A DNA stretch of 64,000 nt from Burkholderia savannae (GTDB lineage Bacteria > Pseudomonadota > Gammaproteobacteria > Burkholderiales > Burkholderiaceae). Below the pieces are notes generated by a model. The model saw only the letters and a program-made list of their open reading frames with translations. It was not told the origin of the DNA and did no database searches. The stretch covers positions 496,001 through 560,000 of the forward strand of contig NZ_CP013417.1 in NCBI RefSeq assembly GCF_001524445.2. The letters are read 5' to 3'. Shown in pieces: positions 1-9,143 of the stretch (position 1 is the stretch's first letter; every line of letters begins with the position of its first letter). Made by a program: the position numbers and the translations under genes.

Positions 1-1374
1 GAGGCCCGCGTTCTGCGCCTTGATGCTCGCGATGCGCGCCGAATCGACGCGGCTCATCTGGCCCGCGCCGACGCCGAGCGTCATCCCGTTGCCGCAGAAC
101 ACGATCGCGTTCGATTTCACGTACTTCGCGACGCGCCATGCGAAGAGGAGGTCGTCCATTTCCTTCGGCGTCGGATGGCGCTTCGTGACGACGCGCAGCT
201 CGCGCGGCTGCACGTTCTTCGAATCGAGCGACTGCACGAGCAGGCCGCCGCCGACGCGCTTCAGGTCGAACGCGTTATGGCCGTCGCCCAGCGCGATCTC
301 GAGGAGACGCACGTTCTGCTTCGCCGCGAACACCTGCTTGGCCGCATCCGAGAACGACGGCGCGATCAGCACTTCGACGAACTGCTTCGCCACCGCCTGC
401 GCGGCGGCTTCGTCGACTTCCCGGTTGAACGCGATGATGCCGCCGAACGCCGACGTCGGATCGGTCTGGAACGCCTTCGCGTACGCGTCGGCCGAATCGT
501 TGCCGACCGCGACGCCGCACGGGTTCGCGTGCTTGATGATCACGCACGCCGGCGCGTCGAACGTCTTCACGCATTCCCACGCGGCGTCCGAATCGGCGAT
601 GTTGTTGTACGAGAGTTCCTTGCCCTGCAGCTGGCGGTAGTTCGCGAGCGCGCCGGCCGGCGTCGCGACGTCGCGGTAGAACGCCGCGCTCTGGTGCGGA
701 TTCTCGCCGTAGCGCAGGTCCTGCACCTTGTCGAACGCGAGGTTCAGCGTCGCCGGGTACGCGTTGCGCGACGCATGCTTCAGCTCGTCGGTCAGGCTCG
801 TCAGGTAGTTCGTGATCGCGCCGTCGTATTGCGCGGTATGCGCGAACACCTTCGTCGCGAGGCGGAAGTTGGTCGGGTAGCCGACCGTGTTGCCGTTCGC
901 CTTCATTTCGTCGAGCACGACCGCGTAGTCGGCCGGGTCGACCACGACCGTCACGTCGCGGTGGTTCTTCGCCGCGGAGCGCAGCATCGTCGGGCCGCCG
1001 ATGTCGATGTTCTCGATCGCGTCGGCGAGCGTGCAGTCGTCCTTCGCGATCGTCGCGACGAACGGATACAGGTTCACGACGAGCAGGTCGATCGTCGGGA
1101 TGCCGTGCTGTTCCAGCGCCTGCATGTGCTCGGGCAGGTCGCGGCGGGCGAGGATGCCGCCGTGCACCTTCGGGTGCAGCGTCTTCACGCGCCCATCGAG
1201 CATTTCCGGGAAGCCGGTGTAGTCGGCCACTTCGGTGACGGGCAGGCCCGCTTCGGCGAGCAGTTTCGCGGTGCCGCCCGTCGACAGCAGCTTGACGCCG
1301 AGCTCGGACAGCGCTTTCGCGAAGTCGACGATGCCGGTCTTGTCGGAAACGGAAATGAGCGCTTGCTTGATCAT
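1..1374 (-). CDS. purH: Bifunctional AICAR formyltransferase / IMP cyclohydrolase, 3' end cut by window edge
   Basis: This enzyme catalyses the last two steps of de novo purine synthesis: formylation of AICAR by 10-formyl-THF, then ring closure to IMP in the cytosol. The frame opens [14 protein letters not shown] at 1374 and is open to base 1, giving 458 codons of an approximately 520-residue family. The N-terminal MGS-like cyclohydrolase domain covers about residues 1-150 ([11 protein letters not shown] motif). The transformylase domain follows, with the KHANPCG motif at about residue 270. The stop lies outside the window. It sits 44 bp downstream of fis on the same strand, so dusB-fis-purH is probably one transcript, an order usual in Burkholderia. 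Confidence 0.96.
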   Translation of the reverse strand, partial: MIKQALISVSDKTGIVDFAKALSELGVKLLSTGGTAKLLAEAGLPVTEVADYTGFPEMLDGRVKTLHPKVHGGILARRDLPEHMQALEQHGIPTIDLLVVNLYPFVATIAKDDCTLADAIENIDIGGPTMLRSAAKNHRDVTVVVDPADYAVVLDEMKANGNTVGYPTNFRLATKVFAHTAQYDGAITNYLTSLTDELKHASRNAYPATLNLAFDKVQDLRYGENPHQSAAFYRDVATPAGALANYRQLQGKELSYNNIADSDAAWECVKTFDAPACVIIKHANPCGVAVGNDSADAYAKAFQTDPTSAFGGIIAFNREVDEAAAQAVAKQFVEVLIAPSFSDAAKQVFAAKQNVRLLEIALGDGHNAFDLKRVGGGLLVQSLDSKNVQPRELRVVTKRHPTPKEMDDLLFAWRVAKYVKSNAIVFCGNGMTLGVGAGQMSRVDSARIASIKAQNAGL

Positions 1375-1418
1375 GATGGAACCACCAATAGCCAGGAAAA
1401 CGGGGACGGTTCGGCCGC

Positions 1419-1652
1419 CTACAGCAGGCCGTGCTGCTGCAGCTTCTTGCGCAGCGTGTTGCGATTGATGCCGAGGTACTCCGCGGCGAGCGACTGGTTG
1501 CCGCCCGCCTGTTCGAGCACGACTTCGAGCATAGGCTTTTCGACGCACGACATCACCATTTCATAGACGTCGTGCGGATTGGAGCCGTCGAGATCCCGGA
1601 AGTAGCCATCCAGGCTGTCGCGGACGCATTGTTCGATGTTGTGCTTGCTCAT
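1419..1652 (-). CDS. fis: Fis family nucleoid-associated DNA-binding protein
   Basis: A 77-residue protein. The C-terminal helix-turn-helix ([18 protein letters not shown] followed by RKKLQQHG) is the Fis recognition module, and the N-terminal half is the dimerisation region. E. coli Fis is 98 residues; the shorter beta-proteobacterial form is normal. It would bend DNA as a homodimer and modulate rRNA and global transcription. Its ATG overlaps the dusB stop by 4 bases (ATGA), so translation is probably coupled, which mirrors the conserved E. coli dusB-fis operon. Whether it is growth-phase regulated as in enterics cannot be read from the sequence. Confidence 0.93.
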   Translation of the reverse strand: MSKHNIEQCVRDSLDGYFRDLDGSNPHDVYEMVMSCVEKPMLEVVLEQAGGNQSLAAEYLGINRNTLRKKLQQHGLL

Positions 1653-2713
1653 GCTGCTAACTGGTTAGAATCGCCCGGCTCGCCGCAGCCGCCGTCTTCG
1701 TCGTCGACATAGACGAGGCGGTCGGACAGCGCCTGTTGCGCGTCGAAGAATTCGTTGACGGCGGCAAGCTGCTCGCGGGTGGTTTCGAGCGTGTTCATCC
1801 GGTGCCGGAACCCGTTGGCGCCGGAAAGGCCGCGAGTGTACCAGCCGATGTGCTTGCGTGCAGTACGGACTCCCGTGAATTCGCCGTAAAACGTGTAGTG
1901 ATCCTCGAGGTGCTCGTTCATCACCTGGCGGATTTCGTCGATGCGCGGCGGCGGCAGGAGCTCGCCGCTTTGCAGGAAATGATCGATTTCGCGGAAGAGC
2001 CATGGCCTTCCTTGCGCGGCGCGGCCGATCATCAGCGCGTCGGCGCCCGTCGCGTCGAGCACCGCCTTCGCCTTTTGCGGCGACGTAATGTCGCCGTTCG
2101 CGACGACCGGAATGCGCACGGCGGCCTTCACGGCCGCGATCGTGTCGTATTCGGCGTCGCCGCGGTACAGGTCGGCGCGGGTTCTGCCGTGCACGGTCAG
2201 CATCGAGATGCCGGCCGCCTCGGCGAGCTTCGCGATCGTGATGGCGTTCTTGTGCTCGCGGTCCCAGCCGGTGCGGATCTTCAGCGTGACGGGCACGGCG
2301 TCGGGCCCCGCGCCGACCGCGCCGACGACGGCCTCGACGATCCGCTGCACGAGCGGCTCGTTCTGCAGGAGCGCCGAGCCGGCGGCGACGTTGCAGACCT
2401 TCTTCGCCGGGCAGCCCATGTTGATGTCGATGATCTGCGCGCCGTTCGCGACGTTGTGACGCGCGGCCTCGGCCATCATCGCCGGATCGGCGCCCGCGAT
2501 CTGCACCGCGATCGGCTCGACTTCGCCCGCGTGGTTCGCGCGGCGCATCGTCTTCTCGCTCTTCCAGAGCTGCGCGTTCGACGCGACCATCTCGGACACG
2601 GCGTAGCCCGCGCCGAGCCGCTTGCACAGCTGGCGGAACGGCCGGTCCGTGACGCCCGCCATCGGGGCGACGAACAGGTTGTTGCGCAGAACGTGAGAGC
2701 CTAGGACGGGCAT
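1649..2713 (-). CDS. dusB: tRNA-dihydrouridine synthase B
   Basis: An FMN-dependent enzyme that reduces uridine to dihydrouridine in tRNA. I use the ATG at 2713 (MPVLGSHVLRNNLFVAPMAG); an upstream in-frame ATG at 2773 adds a 20-residue Pro/Ala-rich leader not typical of the family. From 2713 the protein has 354 residues, close to the usual 320-350. Visible motifs are the N-terminal FVAPMAGVTDRPFR flavin/substrate region, INMGCPAKKV with the catalytic cysteine, and GADALMIGRAAQGRPWLF for FMN phosphate binding. It is first in a dusB-fis-purH transcript. Confidence 0.95.
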   Translation of the reverse strand: MPVLGSHVLRNNLFVAPMAGVTDRPFRQLCKRLGAGYAVSEMVASNAQLWKSEKTMRRANHAGEVEPIAVQIAGADPAMMAEAARHNVANGAQIIDINMGCPAKKVCNVAAGSALLQNEPLVQRIVEAVVGAVGAGPDAVPVTLKIRTGWDREHKNAITIAKLAEAAGISMLTVHGRTRADLYRGDAEYDTIAAVKAAVRIPVVANGDITSPQKAKAVLDATGADALMIGRAAQGRPWLFREIDHFLQSGELLPPPRIDEIRQVMNEHLEDHYTFYGEFTGVRTARKHIGWYTRGLSGANGFRHRMNTLETTREQLAAVNEFFDAQQALSDRLVYVDDEDGGCGEPGDSNQLAA

Positions 2714-3340
2714 CGCAATGGGAGCGCCCGCGCGGGGCGCGGGCGGGGCGTCGGGAAAAGGGAAAACGCGCATTTTACCGTAACCGCCGGTGCCGCCGAA
2801 TTAGGCAACTGTCGGCAATCGTTAAATCGTCGATGAATCTTGCGTGAAGGTGGGATGACGCATCGTGCGCGCCTGCGAAGCGGTGTAGCTGCGATGCGGC
2901 GGGAAATGGGCCGCGAGCTCGCGAAGCCGGTTGGCGTCGGCTTCGGTGACGGCGCTCGCGCGCTCGCGTTTCTCGTGCGTCTCGGTGCGCAAGGCGGCGG
3001 CGCGGCGAGAGGCGGCCGGGATGGGCGTCGACGCGGAAAGCGTGCGTGCGGCATGAGAGGCTCGATGCCGGCCCCGTCGCGCGATTGCGTCGGAAAAACG
3101 CCGGTCGCGGCTTGACCGAATCGCTCGGCGAAGAAACCGTTGCCCGGATCGCACGACGCGCGGCTCGCGGGCATCGCTCGAGATGACTCGAGCGAACATG
3201 GCCGCAACGGCGCGCGGCCTGCTTTTCGATTTCGATTCGATCGGCCGGGCCGCCGGCTGCCGACATTCAGCCTTCGGCGACCGAACGCCGCGCGCCGGCG
3301 ATGACCGACGATCGCGTGCCGACGGCCGCGCCCGTGCGCG
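2714..3340. other. Intergenic spacer upstream of dusB
   Basis: A 627-bp stretch with several overlapping open frames on both strands. All give Arg/Ala/Pro-rich translations without recognisable motifs, typical of shadow frames at this G+C content. I support no gene here. It holds the dusB promoter region and the 3' flank of the UbiH-type gene. Confidence 0.6.
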
Positions 3341-4534
3341 TCAGCGCCGCTGTCCGAACATCATCTGCCGCGCGATCGCCGTCTTGAGCGGCGGCACGAA
3401 TTCGAGCGCGGTGAGCGCCGCGCCGCGCAGCACCGCGAGCGGGCGCGACTCGATGGTGAACAGGCGGGCGAGCGTATCGGTCGCGCCGATCGTGAAGCGT
3501 CTGTCGAGCGCGCGGCGCGCGTTGAACGTCGCGAGCGCGAGCGGCGTCGCGCCGTGCTCGGACAACGTCTCGGCGAGCGTGTGCGCGTCGCGCAGCCCGA
3601 GGTTCAGCCCTTGGCCCGCGACCGGGTGCAGCGTCTGCGCGGCGTTGCCGACGATCGCGACCCGGCCGTCGACGAGCGTATCGGCCGCGGCGAGCCCGAG
3701 CGGGAACGCCGCGCGTCCGGCGATCCGCGTGAAGTGTCCCATCCGCGTGCCGAACGTCGCGCCGAGTTCCTGCAGGAACGCGTCGTCGGGCAATTCGCTG
3801 CGCCGCCGCGCGACGTCGGGCGCGCAGCACCAGACGAGCGCGTAATCCGCCTGTTGCGGGCCGCCGAGCGGCAGCAGCGCGAGCGGGCCTTCGCCGGTGA
3901 AGCGCTCCCAGGCGACGCGCGGTCGCGGCGCCGACACCGTGACGGTGCCGACGAGCGCCGTCTGTCCATAGTCGCGATTTTTCGCGCTCTCGGTCAGCTT
4001 GCGCTTGCCGTCGTCGAAGAGGCCGCCTTCCGCGTTCACGAGCACGCGCGCGCGCAGCGCGCGCGCGCCTTGCGGCGTGTCGAGCGTGACGGTCACGCCG
4101 TCGGCGTCCTGCGCCGGCGAATGCGCGGATGTCGACGTGAACCAGTGCGCGGGCGTGCCGCGCACTGCGCGCGCGAGCGCCTGCACGATCGAGCCGTAGC
4201 GCACGACGTAGCCGAGCGCGGCGAGATCGTGCTCGTCGCGATCGATCAGCGTGCGGCCGAAATGGCCGCGCTGCGAGACGTGGATGTGCTCGATCGGCGT
4301 CGCGTCGCCCGGCCAGCCGAGCGTATCGAGCAGCATCCGGCTGCCTTGCGACACGGCGATCGCGCGCGGATCGTTCGCGCTCGCGTCGGGATCGCGCGCG
4401 TCGACGAGCGCGACCGACAGCGCGCGGGTCGCGCTGCGCCGCGCGAGCCAGCCGGCGAGCGCAAGCCCGACCGGCCCGGCGCCGACGATCGCGATATCGA
4501 AGTCGAAAGCGGGCGAGGGGGCGGCGGTCGTCAT
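3341..4534 (-). CDS. UbiH/UbiF/Coq6-family FAD monooxygenase (ubiquinone biosynthesis)
   Basis: A 397-residue aromatic-ring hydroxylase of the UbiH/UbiF/VisC family. These enzymes hydroxylate the octaprenyl-phenol ring during ubiquinone synthesis at the inner membrane. The Rossmann FAD motif is at residues 13-32 (DIAIVGAGPVGLALAGWLAR). The second FAD motif is near residue 280 (GRVAIVGNAAQTLHPVAGQG, then LNLGLRDAHTL), which is the family hallmark. Which ring position it hydroxylates (C5, C6 or C1) cannot be decided from sequence. It lies 43 bp after pepP on the same strand, and pepP-ubiH adjacency is common in proteobacteria, which supports the assignment. Confidence 0.9.
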   Translation of the reverse strand: MTTAAPSPAFDFDIAIVGAGPVGLALAGWLARRSATRALSVALVDARDPDASANDPRAIAVSQGSRMLLDTLGWPGDATPIEHIHVSQRGHFGRTLIDRDEHDLAALGYVVRYGSIVQALARAVRGTPAHWFTSTSAHSPAQDADGVTVTLDTPQGARALRARVLVNAEGGLFDDGKRKLTESAKNRDYGQTALVGTVTVSAPRPRVAWERFTGEGPLALLPLGGPQQADYALVWCCAPDVARRRSELPDDAFLQELGATFGTRMGHFTRIAGRAAFPLGLAAADTLVDGRVAIVGNAAQTLHPVAGQGLNLGLRDAHTLAETLSEHGATPLALATFNARRALDRRFTIGATDTLARLFTIESRPLAVLRGAALTALEFVPPLKTAIARQMMFGQRR

Positions 4535-4577
4535 CGTTCTTGAATCGTGGGTCTCGATAGGAAAGCGCGCGGGCGGG

Positions 4578-5987
4578 TCATGGCTGCGGGCGGGCGCTTT
4601 GCGTCTGCGCGTCGCGCATCAACGCCTCGATCTCGTCGGCGGCCGCCGGCACGTCGCGCGTGATCAGCTCGCACCCCGTCGGCGTGACGAACGCGTCGTC
4701 CTCGATCCGGATGCCGATGTCCCAGAACGCCTGCGGCACGTCGTCGGCCGGGCGCACGTAGAGGCCCGGCTCGATCGTGAGCGCCATGCCCGCGTGCAGC
4801 ACGCGCGACGGCAGCGCGCCGTCGTCGTCGCGCGGCGCGCCGCGCTCGCGGTAGTCGCCGCAGTCGTGCACGTCCATCCCGAGCCAATGGCCCGTGCGGT
4901 GCATGTAGAAGCGCGTGTACGCACGCTCGGCGATCACGTCGTCGACGCTCGCGAAGCGCGCCTTCGGCACGAGCCCGGTGTCGAGCATGCCCTGCGCGAG
5001 CACGCGCACCGCGGCGTCGTGCGGCGCGTCGAACGACGTGCCCGCGCGCGTCGCCGCGATCGCCGCTTCCTGCGCGGCGAGCACGATGTCGTAGAGCGCA
5101 CGCTGCGGGCCCGAGAAGCGGCCGTTCGCCGGGAACGTGCGGGTGATGTCGGATGCGTAGCCGTCGAGCTCGCAGGCGGCGTCGATCAGGATCAGGTCGC
5201 CGTCCTTGACGATCGTGTTGCCGGCCGGATAGTGGAGCACGCACGCGTTCGCGCCCGTCGCGACGATCGAGCCGTAGGCGGGCGATTGCGCGCCGTGGCG
5301 GCGAAACGTGTAGAGCAGCTCGGCCTCGAGTTCGTATTCGCGCACCCCGGGACGGCACGCGGCCATCGCGCGGCGGTGCGCGAGCGCGGAAATCTCGGCC
5401 GCGCGGCGCATGATCGCCTGCTCGTGCGGATCTTTCACGAGGCGCATGTCGTCGAGGAGCGGCTCGAGATCGAATGCGGCGCCGGGCGCGGCGACGCCAG
5501 CGCGGGCGCGCGCGCGCACCGCGTCGAGCCAGCCGTTCAGGCGGCCGTCGAATTCGGCCGACGCGCCGAAGCGGTAGTGGAGCGCGTGCGCATCGGCGAG
5601 AAGGCGCGGCATCTCGGCGTCGAGCGCGTCGTACGGGAACGCGGCGTCGAAGCCGAACGCGTCGCGCGCGGCTTCGGGGCCGAAATGGAACCCTTCCCAG
5701 ATCTCGCGCTCGGGATTCTTCGCGCGGCAGAAGAGGATCGCGCGGGGCGCGTCGCCTGCCGCCGACGCGTCGAGGACGAGCAGCGCGTCGGGCTCGGAGA
5801 AGCCCGTCAGGTAGTGGAAGTAGCTGTCGTGCCGGTACGGATAATCGCTGTCGCGATTGCGGGGCACTTCCGGCGCGGTCGGCACGATGGCGACGCCGCC
5901 GCCTTGCGCGCGCAGCTTGGCCAGCACGCGGTCGCGGCGCTGGCGGTGGACGTCGAGGGCGATGGCGGGTTCGGTCGGCTGATTCAT
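4578..5987 (-). CDS. pepP: Xaa-Pro aminopeptidase P
   Basis: A 469-residue metallopeptidase that removes N-terminal residues preceding proline, acting in the cytosol with two Mn(II) ions. The ATG at 5987 (MNQPTEPAIALD) is chosen; the frame stays open upstream to 6359 but that stretch is low-complexity. The N-terminal creatinase-like domain covers about residues 1-170. The pita-bread catalytic domain follows, with the metal ligands in DAACELDGYASDITRTFP, HRTGHWLGMDVHD, EPGLYV and IRIEDD. Length matches the family (about 440-470). It is upstream of the UbiH-type hydroxylase on the same strand. Confidence 0.95.
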   Translation of the reverse strand: MNQPTEPAIALDVHRQRRDRVLAKLRAQGGGVAIVPTAPEVPRNRDSDYPYRHDSYFHYLTGFSEPDALLVLDASAAGDAPRAILFCRAKNPEREIWEGFHFGPEAARDAFGFDAAFPYDALDAEMPRLLADAHALHYRFGASAEFDGRLNGWLDAVRARARAGVAAPGAAFDLEPLLDDMRLVKDPHEQAIMRRAAEISALAHRRAMAACRPGVREYELEAELLYTFRRHGAQSPAYGSIVATGANACVLHYPAGNTIVKDGDLILIDAACELDGYASDITRTFPANGRFSGPQRALYDIVLAAQEAAIAATRAGTSFDAPHDAAVRVLAQGMLDTGLVPKARFASVDDVIAERAYTRFYMHRTGHWLGMDVHDCGDYRERGAPRDDDGALPSRVLHAGMALTIEPGLYVRPADDVPQAFWDIGIRIEDDAFVTPTGCELITRDVPAAADEIEALMRDAQTQSARPQP

Positions 5988-6395
5988 CACGCGATTGTAG
6001 CGCCGTCGCGCGGGTCGCGCGCGCGACGGGGCGAGGCGGCCGTGCGGACGCCGCGGGGCGGCTCGACCCGCCGCGCCCGTGCGCGCATGAAACCGCGCGC
6101 GCAACAGCGCACGCGAAAGCACACACAAAGCGCGCCGCGCGCGACGCGAAGCCGCGCTGCCCGTCGAGCGCGGCCGGCGTGTCGGCGCGGGACGTCGGCG
6201 CGAATCCGCGACCCGGCCCGCGCGGCCGCGGCCGCGGCCGAAGCAAAGCCGGCCGCCGCCTTGCCGGCCCGCGCGGCGGGCGTCATTGTTGCAAACCATC
6301 CACAGGCCGGACGGCCGATTATCAACGCAGACGCAACGGCCGGTTATGATCGGCGACAACGTATACTCTCGGGCGGTATTCCCGACAGAAGACAG
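5988..6395. other. Divergent promoter spacer between pepP and the GST gene
   Basis: A 408-bp divergent spacer, extremely G+C-rich from 6000 to 6290 and moderately AT-richer at 6295-6395 next to the plus-strand gene. No gene is supported. The AT-richer end probably holds the GST promoter. Confidence 0.5.
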
Positions 6396-7007
6396 ATGAT
6401 GAAATTAATCGGTTCGCTCAGCAGCCCGTTCGTCCGCAAGGCGCGAATCGTGCTCGCTGAAAAGAAGATCGACTACAAGCTGGAGCTCGAAAACGTCTGG
6501 GCGCCGGACACCGACATCCATGCGTCGAACCCGCTCGGCAAGGTGCCGTGCCTCGTGATGGAAGACGGCGCCGCCGTGTTCGATTCGCGCGTGATCTGCG
6601 AATACGTCGACACGCTTTCGCCCGTCGGCAAGCTGATTCCGCCGTCCGGACGCGAGCGCGTCGAGGTGCGGTGCTGGGAGGCGCTCGGCGACGGCGTGCT
6701 CGACGCGGCGGTCGCGATCCGCATCGAGCACGTGCAGCGCGAGCCGCATCAGCGCAGCGACGCGTGGATCGCGCGCCAGCAGCGCAAGATCGACGACGGC
6801 CTCGTCGCGATGTCGCAGGGCCTCGCCGGCAAGACGTGGTGCGTCGGCAATCACTACACGCTCGCCGACATCGCGCTCGGCTGCGCGCTCGGCTACCTCG
6901 AATTCCGGATGCCGGAGATCAACTGGCGCGAGCGCCATTCGAATCTCGACAAGCATTTCGCGAAGCTCGCGCAGCGCCAGACGTTCGTCGACACGGTTCC
7001 GCAGTGA
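6396..7007 (+). CDS. Glutathione S-transferase family protein (YibF-like)
   Basis: A 203-residue cytosolic GST-fold protein. The N-terminal thioredoxin-like domain spans about residues 1-80, with SSPFVRKARIVLAEK at the start and the cis-Pro segment NPLGKVPCLVMEDG; the DSRVICEY stretch binds the gamma-glutamyl part of glutathione. The C-terminal all-helical domain carries the N-capping box motif YTLADIALGCALGYLE. This most resembles the YibF/GstB type. Two consecutive ATG codons (6396, 6399) could both start translation. It is probably monocistronic, being followed by a strong terminator. The substrate is unknown. Confidence 0.88.
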   Translation: MMKLIGSLSSPFVRKARIVLAEKKIDYKLELENVWAPDTDIHASNPLGKVPCLVMEDGAAVFDSRVICEYVDTLSPVGKLIPPSGRERVEVRCWEALGDGVLDAAVAIRIEHVQREPHQRSDAWIARQQRKIDDGLVAMSQGLAGKTWCVGNHYTLADIALGCALGYLEFRMPEINWRERHSNLDKHFAKLAQRQTFVDTVPQ

Positions 7008-7031
7008 CGCGTCGCCGCACGCGGCGATGAC

Positions 7032-7060
7032 GAAAAAACGCCCCGGATGGGGCGTTTTCG
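7032..7060. terminator. Bidirectional rho-independent terminator
   Basis: AAAACGCCCC, a 4-nt GGAT loop and GGGGCGTTTT form a near-perfect stem flanked by A and T runs on either side. It lies 25 bp after the GST stop and can serve convergent transcription. Confidence 0.9.
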
Positions 7061-7204
7061 TTTGATGCATCGAGTGTTCGCGGGGCGAAGCTGCGTCGCG
7101 CGAGCCGGCTGACGGCGCGGCGTTTCGGAACGCGGCTCGCGATCGCGCCGTTCAACGGCTGTAGGCGGTTGCATCGGCTGTGGATCGTCGCATCATATTT
7201 GCCC

Positions 7205-7315
7205 GCACCGCCGCACCGCCGCACCGCCGCACCGCCGCACCGCCGCACCGCCGCACCGCCGCACCGCCGCACCGCCGCACCGCCGCACCGCCGCACCGCC
7301 GCACCGCCGCACCGC
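7205..7315. repeat. 8-bp tandem repeat array (GCACCGCC, about 13.9 copies)
   Basis: A perfect array of the 8-mer GCACCGCC over 111 bp, in the convergent spacer between the GST gene and the glutamate-synthase-like gene. Because 8 is not a multiple of 3, copy-number change would shift any frame reading through it. All frames across it are open and generate spurious Arg/Ala/His-rich ORFs. It is a likely hypervariable VNTR. Confidence 0.95.
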
Positions 7316-7372
7316 GACGATTCGCACGACCGCTTCGCCGCGCGCGCCGTCGCGACGCTTCGCGCGATGCGG

Positions 7373-9013
7373 CTACGCGCGCGCCGGCGCGCGCTTGTCG
7401 ACGCGCGCGTATACGGCCTCGCCGGGCGAGAACGAATCGCTGCGCGCGACGGGCCACCACGTCTCGTACAGCGAGAAGCCGCAATGGCCGCCGTTCAGCA
7501 GCGCGCCCGGCTCCAGATACTTGAGCAGTTGCGACATCAGCCGCACTTCGTGCGGCGCGACGCGCTGCACGATGTGATGCGCGCGCAGCTCGGACGGGTG
7601 CGACAGCCCCGCCGCCTGCACGAGCTCCTGCAGCGCGTGCAGCGTGTTGCGATGGAAGTTGTGGACGCGCTCCGCCTTGTCCGGCACGACGAGCGCGCGC
7701 TGGCGCACCGGGTCCTGCGTCGCGACGCCCGTCGGGCAGCGGTCGGTGTGGCAGTGCTGCGCCTGGATGCAGCCGACCGCGAACATGAAGCCGCGCGCCG
7801 AGTTCACCCAGTCCGCGCCGATCGCGAGCGTGCGCGCGATATCGAACGCGGTGATGATCTTGCCGCTCGCGCCGAGCTTCACCCGCTCGCGCAGCCCGAT
7901 CCCGACGAGCGTGTTGTGCACGAGGAGAAGCCCTTCCTGCAGCGGCACGCCGACGTGATCGGTGAATTCGAGGGGCGCCGCGCCGGTGCCGCCTTCCGCG
8001 CCGTCGACGACGATGAAGTCCGGCACGATGCCCGTCTCGAGCATCGCCTTCGCGATCCCGAAGAATTCCCACGGATGGCCGACGCACAGCTTGAAGCCCG
8101 TCGGCTTGCCGCCGGACAGCTCGCGCAGCCGGTCGACGAATTCGAGCAGCCCGCGCGGCGTCGAGAACGCCGAGTGCGCGGCGGGCGACACGCAATCCTT
8201 GCCCATCGGCACGCCGCGCGTCTCGGCGATCTCGGGCGTGATCTTGGCGGCGGGCAGCACGCCGCCGTGGCCGGGCTTCGCGCCTTGCGACAGCTTCACC
8301 TCGATCATCTTCACCTGCGGGGCGCGCGCCTGCTTCTCGAATGTGTCCGGATCGAACGTGCCGTCGTCGCGGCGGCAGCCGAAGTAGCCGGAGCCGATCT
8401 CCCAGATGATGTCGCCGCCATGCTCGCGGTGATATTTCGACAGCGAGCCTTCGCCCGTGTCGTGCGCGAAGCCGCCTTGCTTCGCGCCGAGATTGAGCGC
8501 GCGGATCGCGTTCGCCGACAGCGCGCCGAAGCTCATCGCCGAGATGTTGAAGATCGAGATGTCGTACGGCTGCTCGCGCGTCGCGCCCACGCGCACCCGG
8601 AAGTCGTGGCCGTCGAGCTTCGTCGGCGCGAGCGAATGGCTGATCCATTCGTGCGCGACCGCCTTCACGTCGAGCTCGGTGCCGTAGGGCCGGTTGTCGG
8701 CGACGTTCTTCGCGCGCTGGTAGACGAGGCTGCGCTGCGCGCGCGAGAACGGTTTTTCGTCGGTATCGTCCTCGACGAAGTACTGGCGGATTTCGGGGCG
8801 GATGAATTCGAACAGGAAGCGCAGATGGCCCCAGAGCGGATAGTTGCGCAGGATCGCGTGGCGGTCCTGCTTCAGGTCGTACAGGCCGAGCGCGACGAGC
8901 GCGGCGACGGGCACGATCCACAGCCACGAGATCGTGTGCCGCGCCGCGAGCACGGCGACGGCCGCGAAGAGGGCGAGCGCGCACCACATCGCGAGATAGC
9001 GTCGAGAAAGCAT
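7373..9013 (-). CDS. FMN-binding glutamate-synthase-family protein, membrane anchored
   Basis: A 546-residue protein with two hydrophobic N-terminal segments (about residues 5-20 and 25-42), followed by a Glu_synthase FMN barrel resembling the central domain of the GltB large subunit. Visible signatures are ISAMSFGALSANAIRALN, the GKPGHGG-like SQGAKPGHGGVLPAAKI segment, VDGAEGGTGAAP and the Fe-S cysteine cluster CIQAQHCHTDRCPTG. It lacks the GltB amidotransferase domain, so it is not a complete glutamate synthase; its electron acceptor and product are unknown. Start at 9013 (MLSRRYLAMW); an upstream extension to 9079 is Arg-rich. Confidence 0.87.
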   Translation of the reverse strand: MLSRRYLAMWCALALFAAVAVLAARHTISWLWIVPVAALVALGLYDLKQDRHAILRNYPLWGHLRFLFEFIRPEIRQYFVEDDTDEKPFSRAQRSLVYQRAKNVADNRPYGTELDVKAVAHEWISHSLAPTKLDGHDFRVRVGATREQPYDISIFNISAMSFGALSANAIRALNLGAKQGGFAHDTGEGSLSKYHREHGGDIIWEIGSGYFGCRRDDGTFDPDTFEKQARAPQVKMIEVKLSQGAKPGHGGVLPAAKITPEIAETRGVPMGKDCVSPAAHSAFSTPRGLLEFVDRLRELSGGKPTGFKLCVGHPWEFFGIAKAMLETGIVPDFIVVDGAEGGTGAAPLEFTDHVGVPLQEGLLLVHNTLVGIGLRERVKLGASGKIITAFDIARTLAIGADWVNSARGFMFAVGCIQAQHCHTDRCPTGVATQDPVRQRALVVPDKAERVHNFHRNTLHALQELVQAAGLSHPSELRAHHIVQRVAPHEVRLMSQLLKYLEPGALLNGGHCGFSLYETWWPVARSDSFSPGEAVYARVDKRAPARA

Positions 9014-9143
9014 GGGGACTCCATATCGTTTTTCGGATGCCGCCGCGCGTCGGCGGCAGGCGCGGCGGCGCGCGCGCACGGCGCCCGGCCGGCGCGGCGT
9101 GCCTCGCGTGCCTCGCGTGCCGCAAGTCTAAACCGATCGGGGT

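Noticed and set aside
2775..3266. Open frames of 125-168 codons on the minus strand between dusB and the UbiH-type gene
   Set aside because: Arg/Ala/Pro-rich translations, three overlapping frames equally open, no motif or ribosome site; expected by chance at this G+C content.
7180..7524. His-Arg-Thr-Ala repeat protein from the 8-bp array
   Set aside because: Follows the VNTR only, has no ribosome site and ends in antisense of the glutamate-synthase-like gene.
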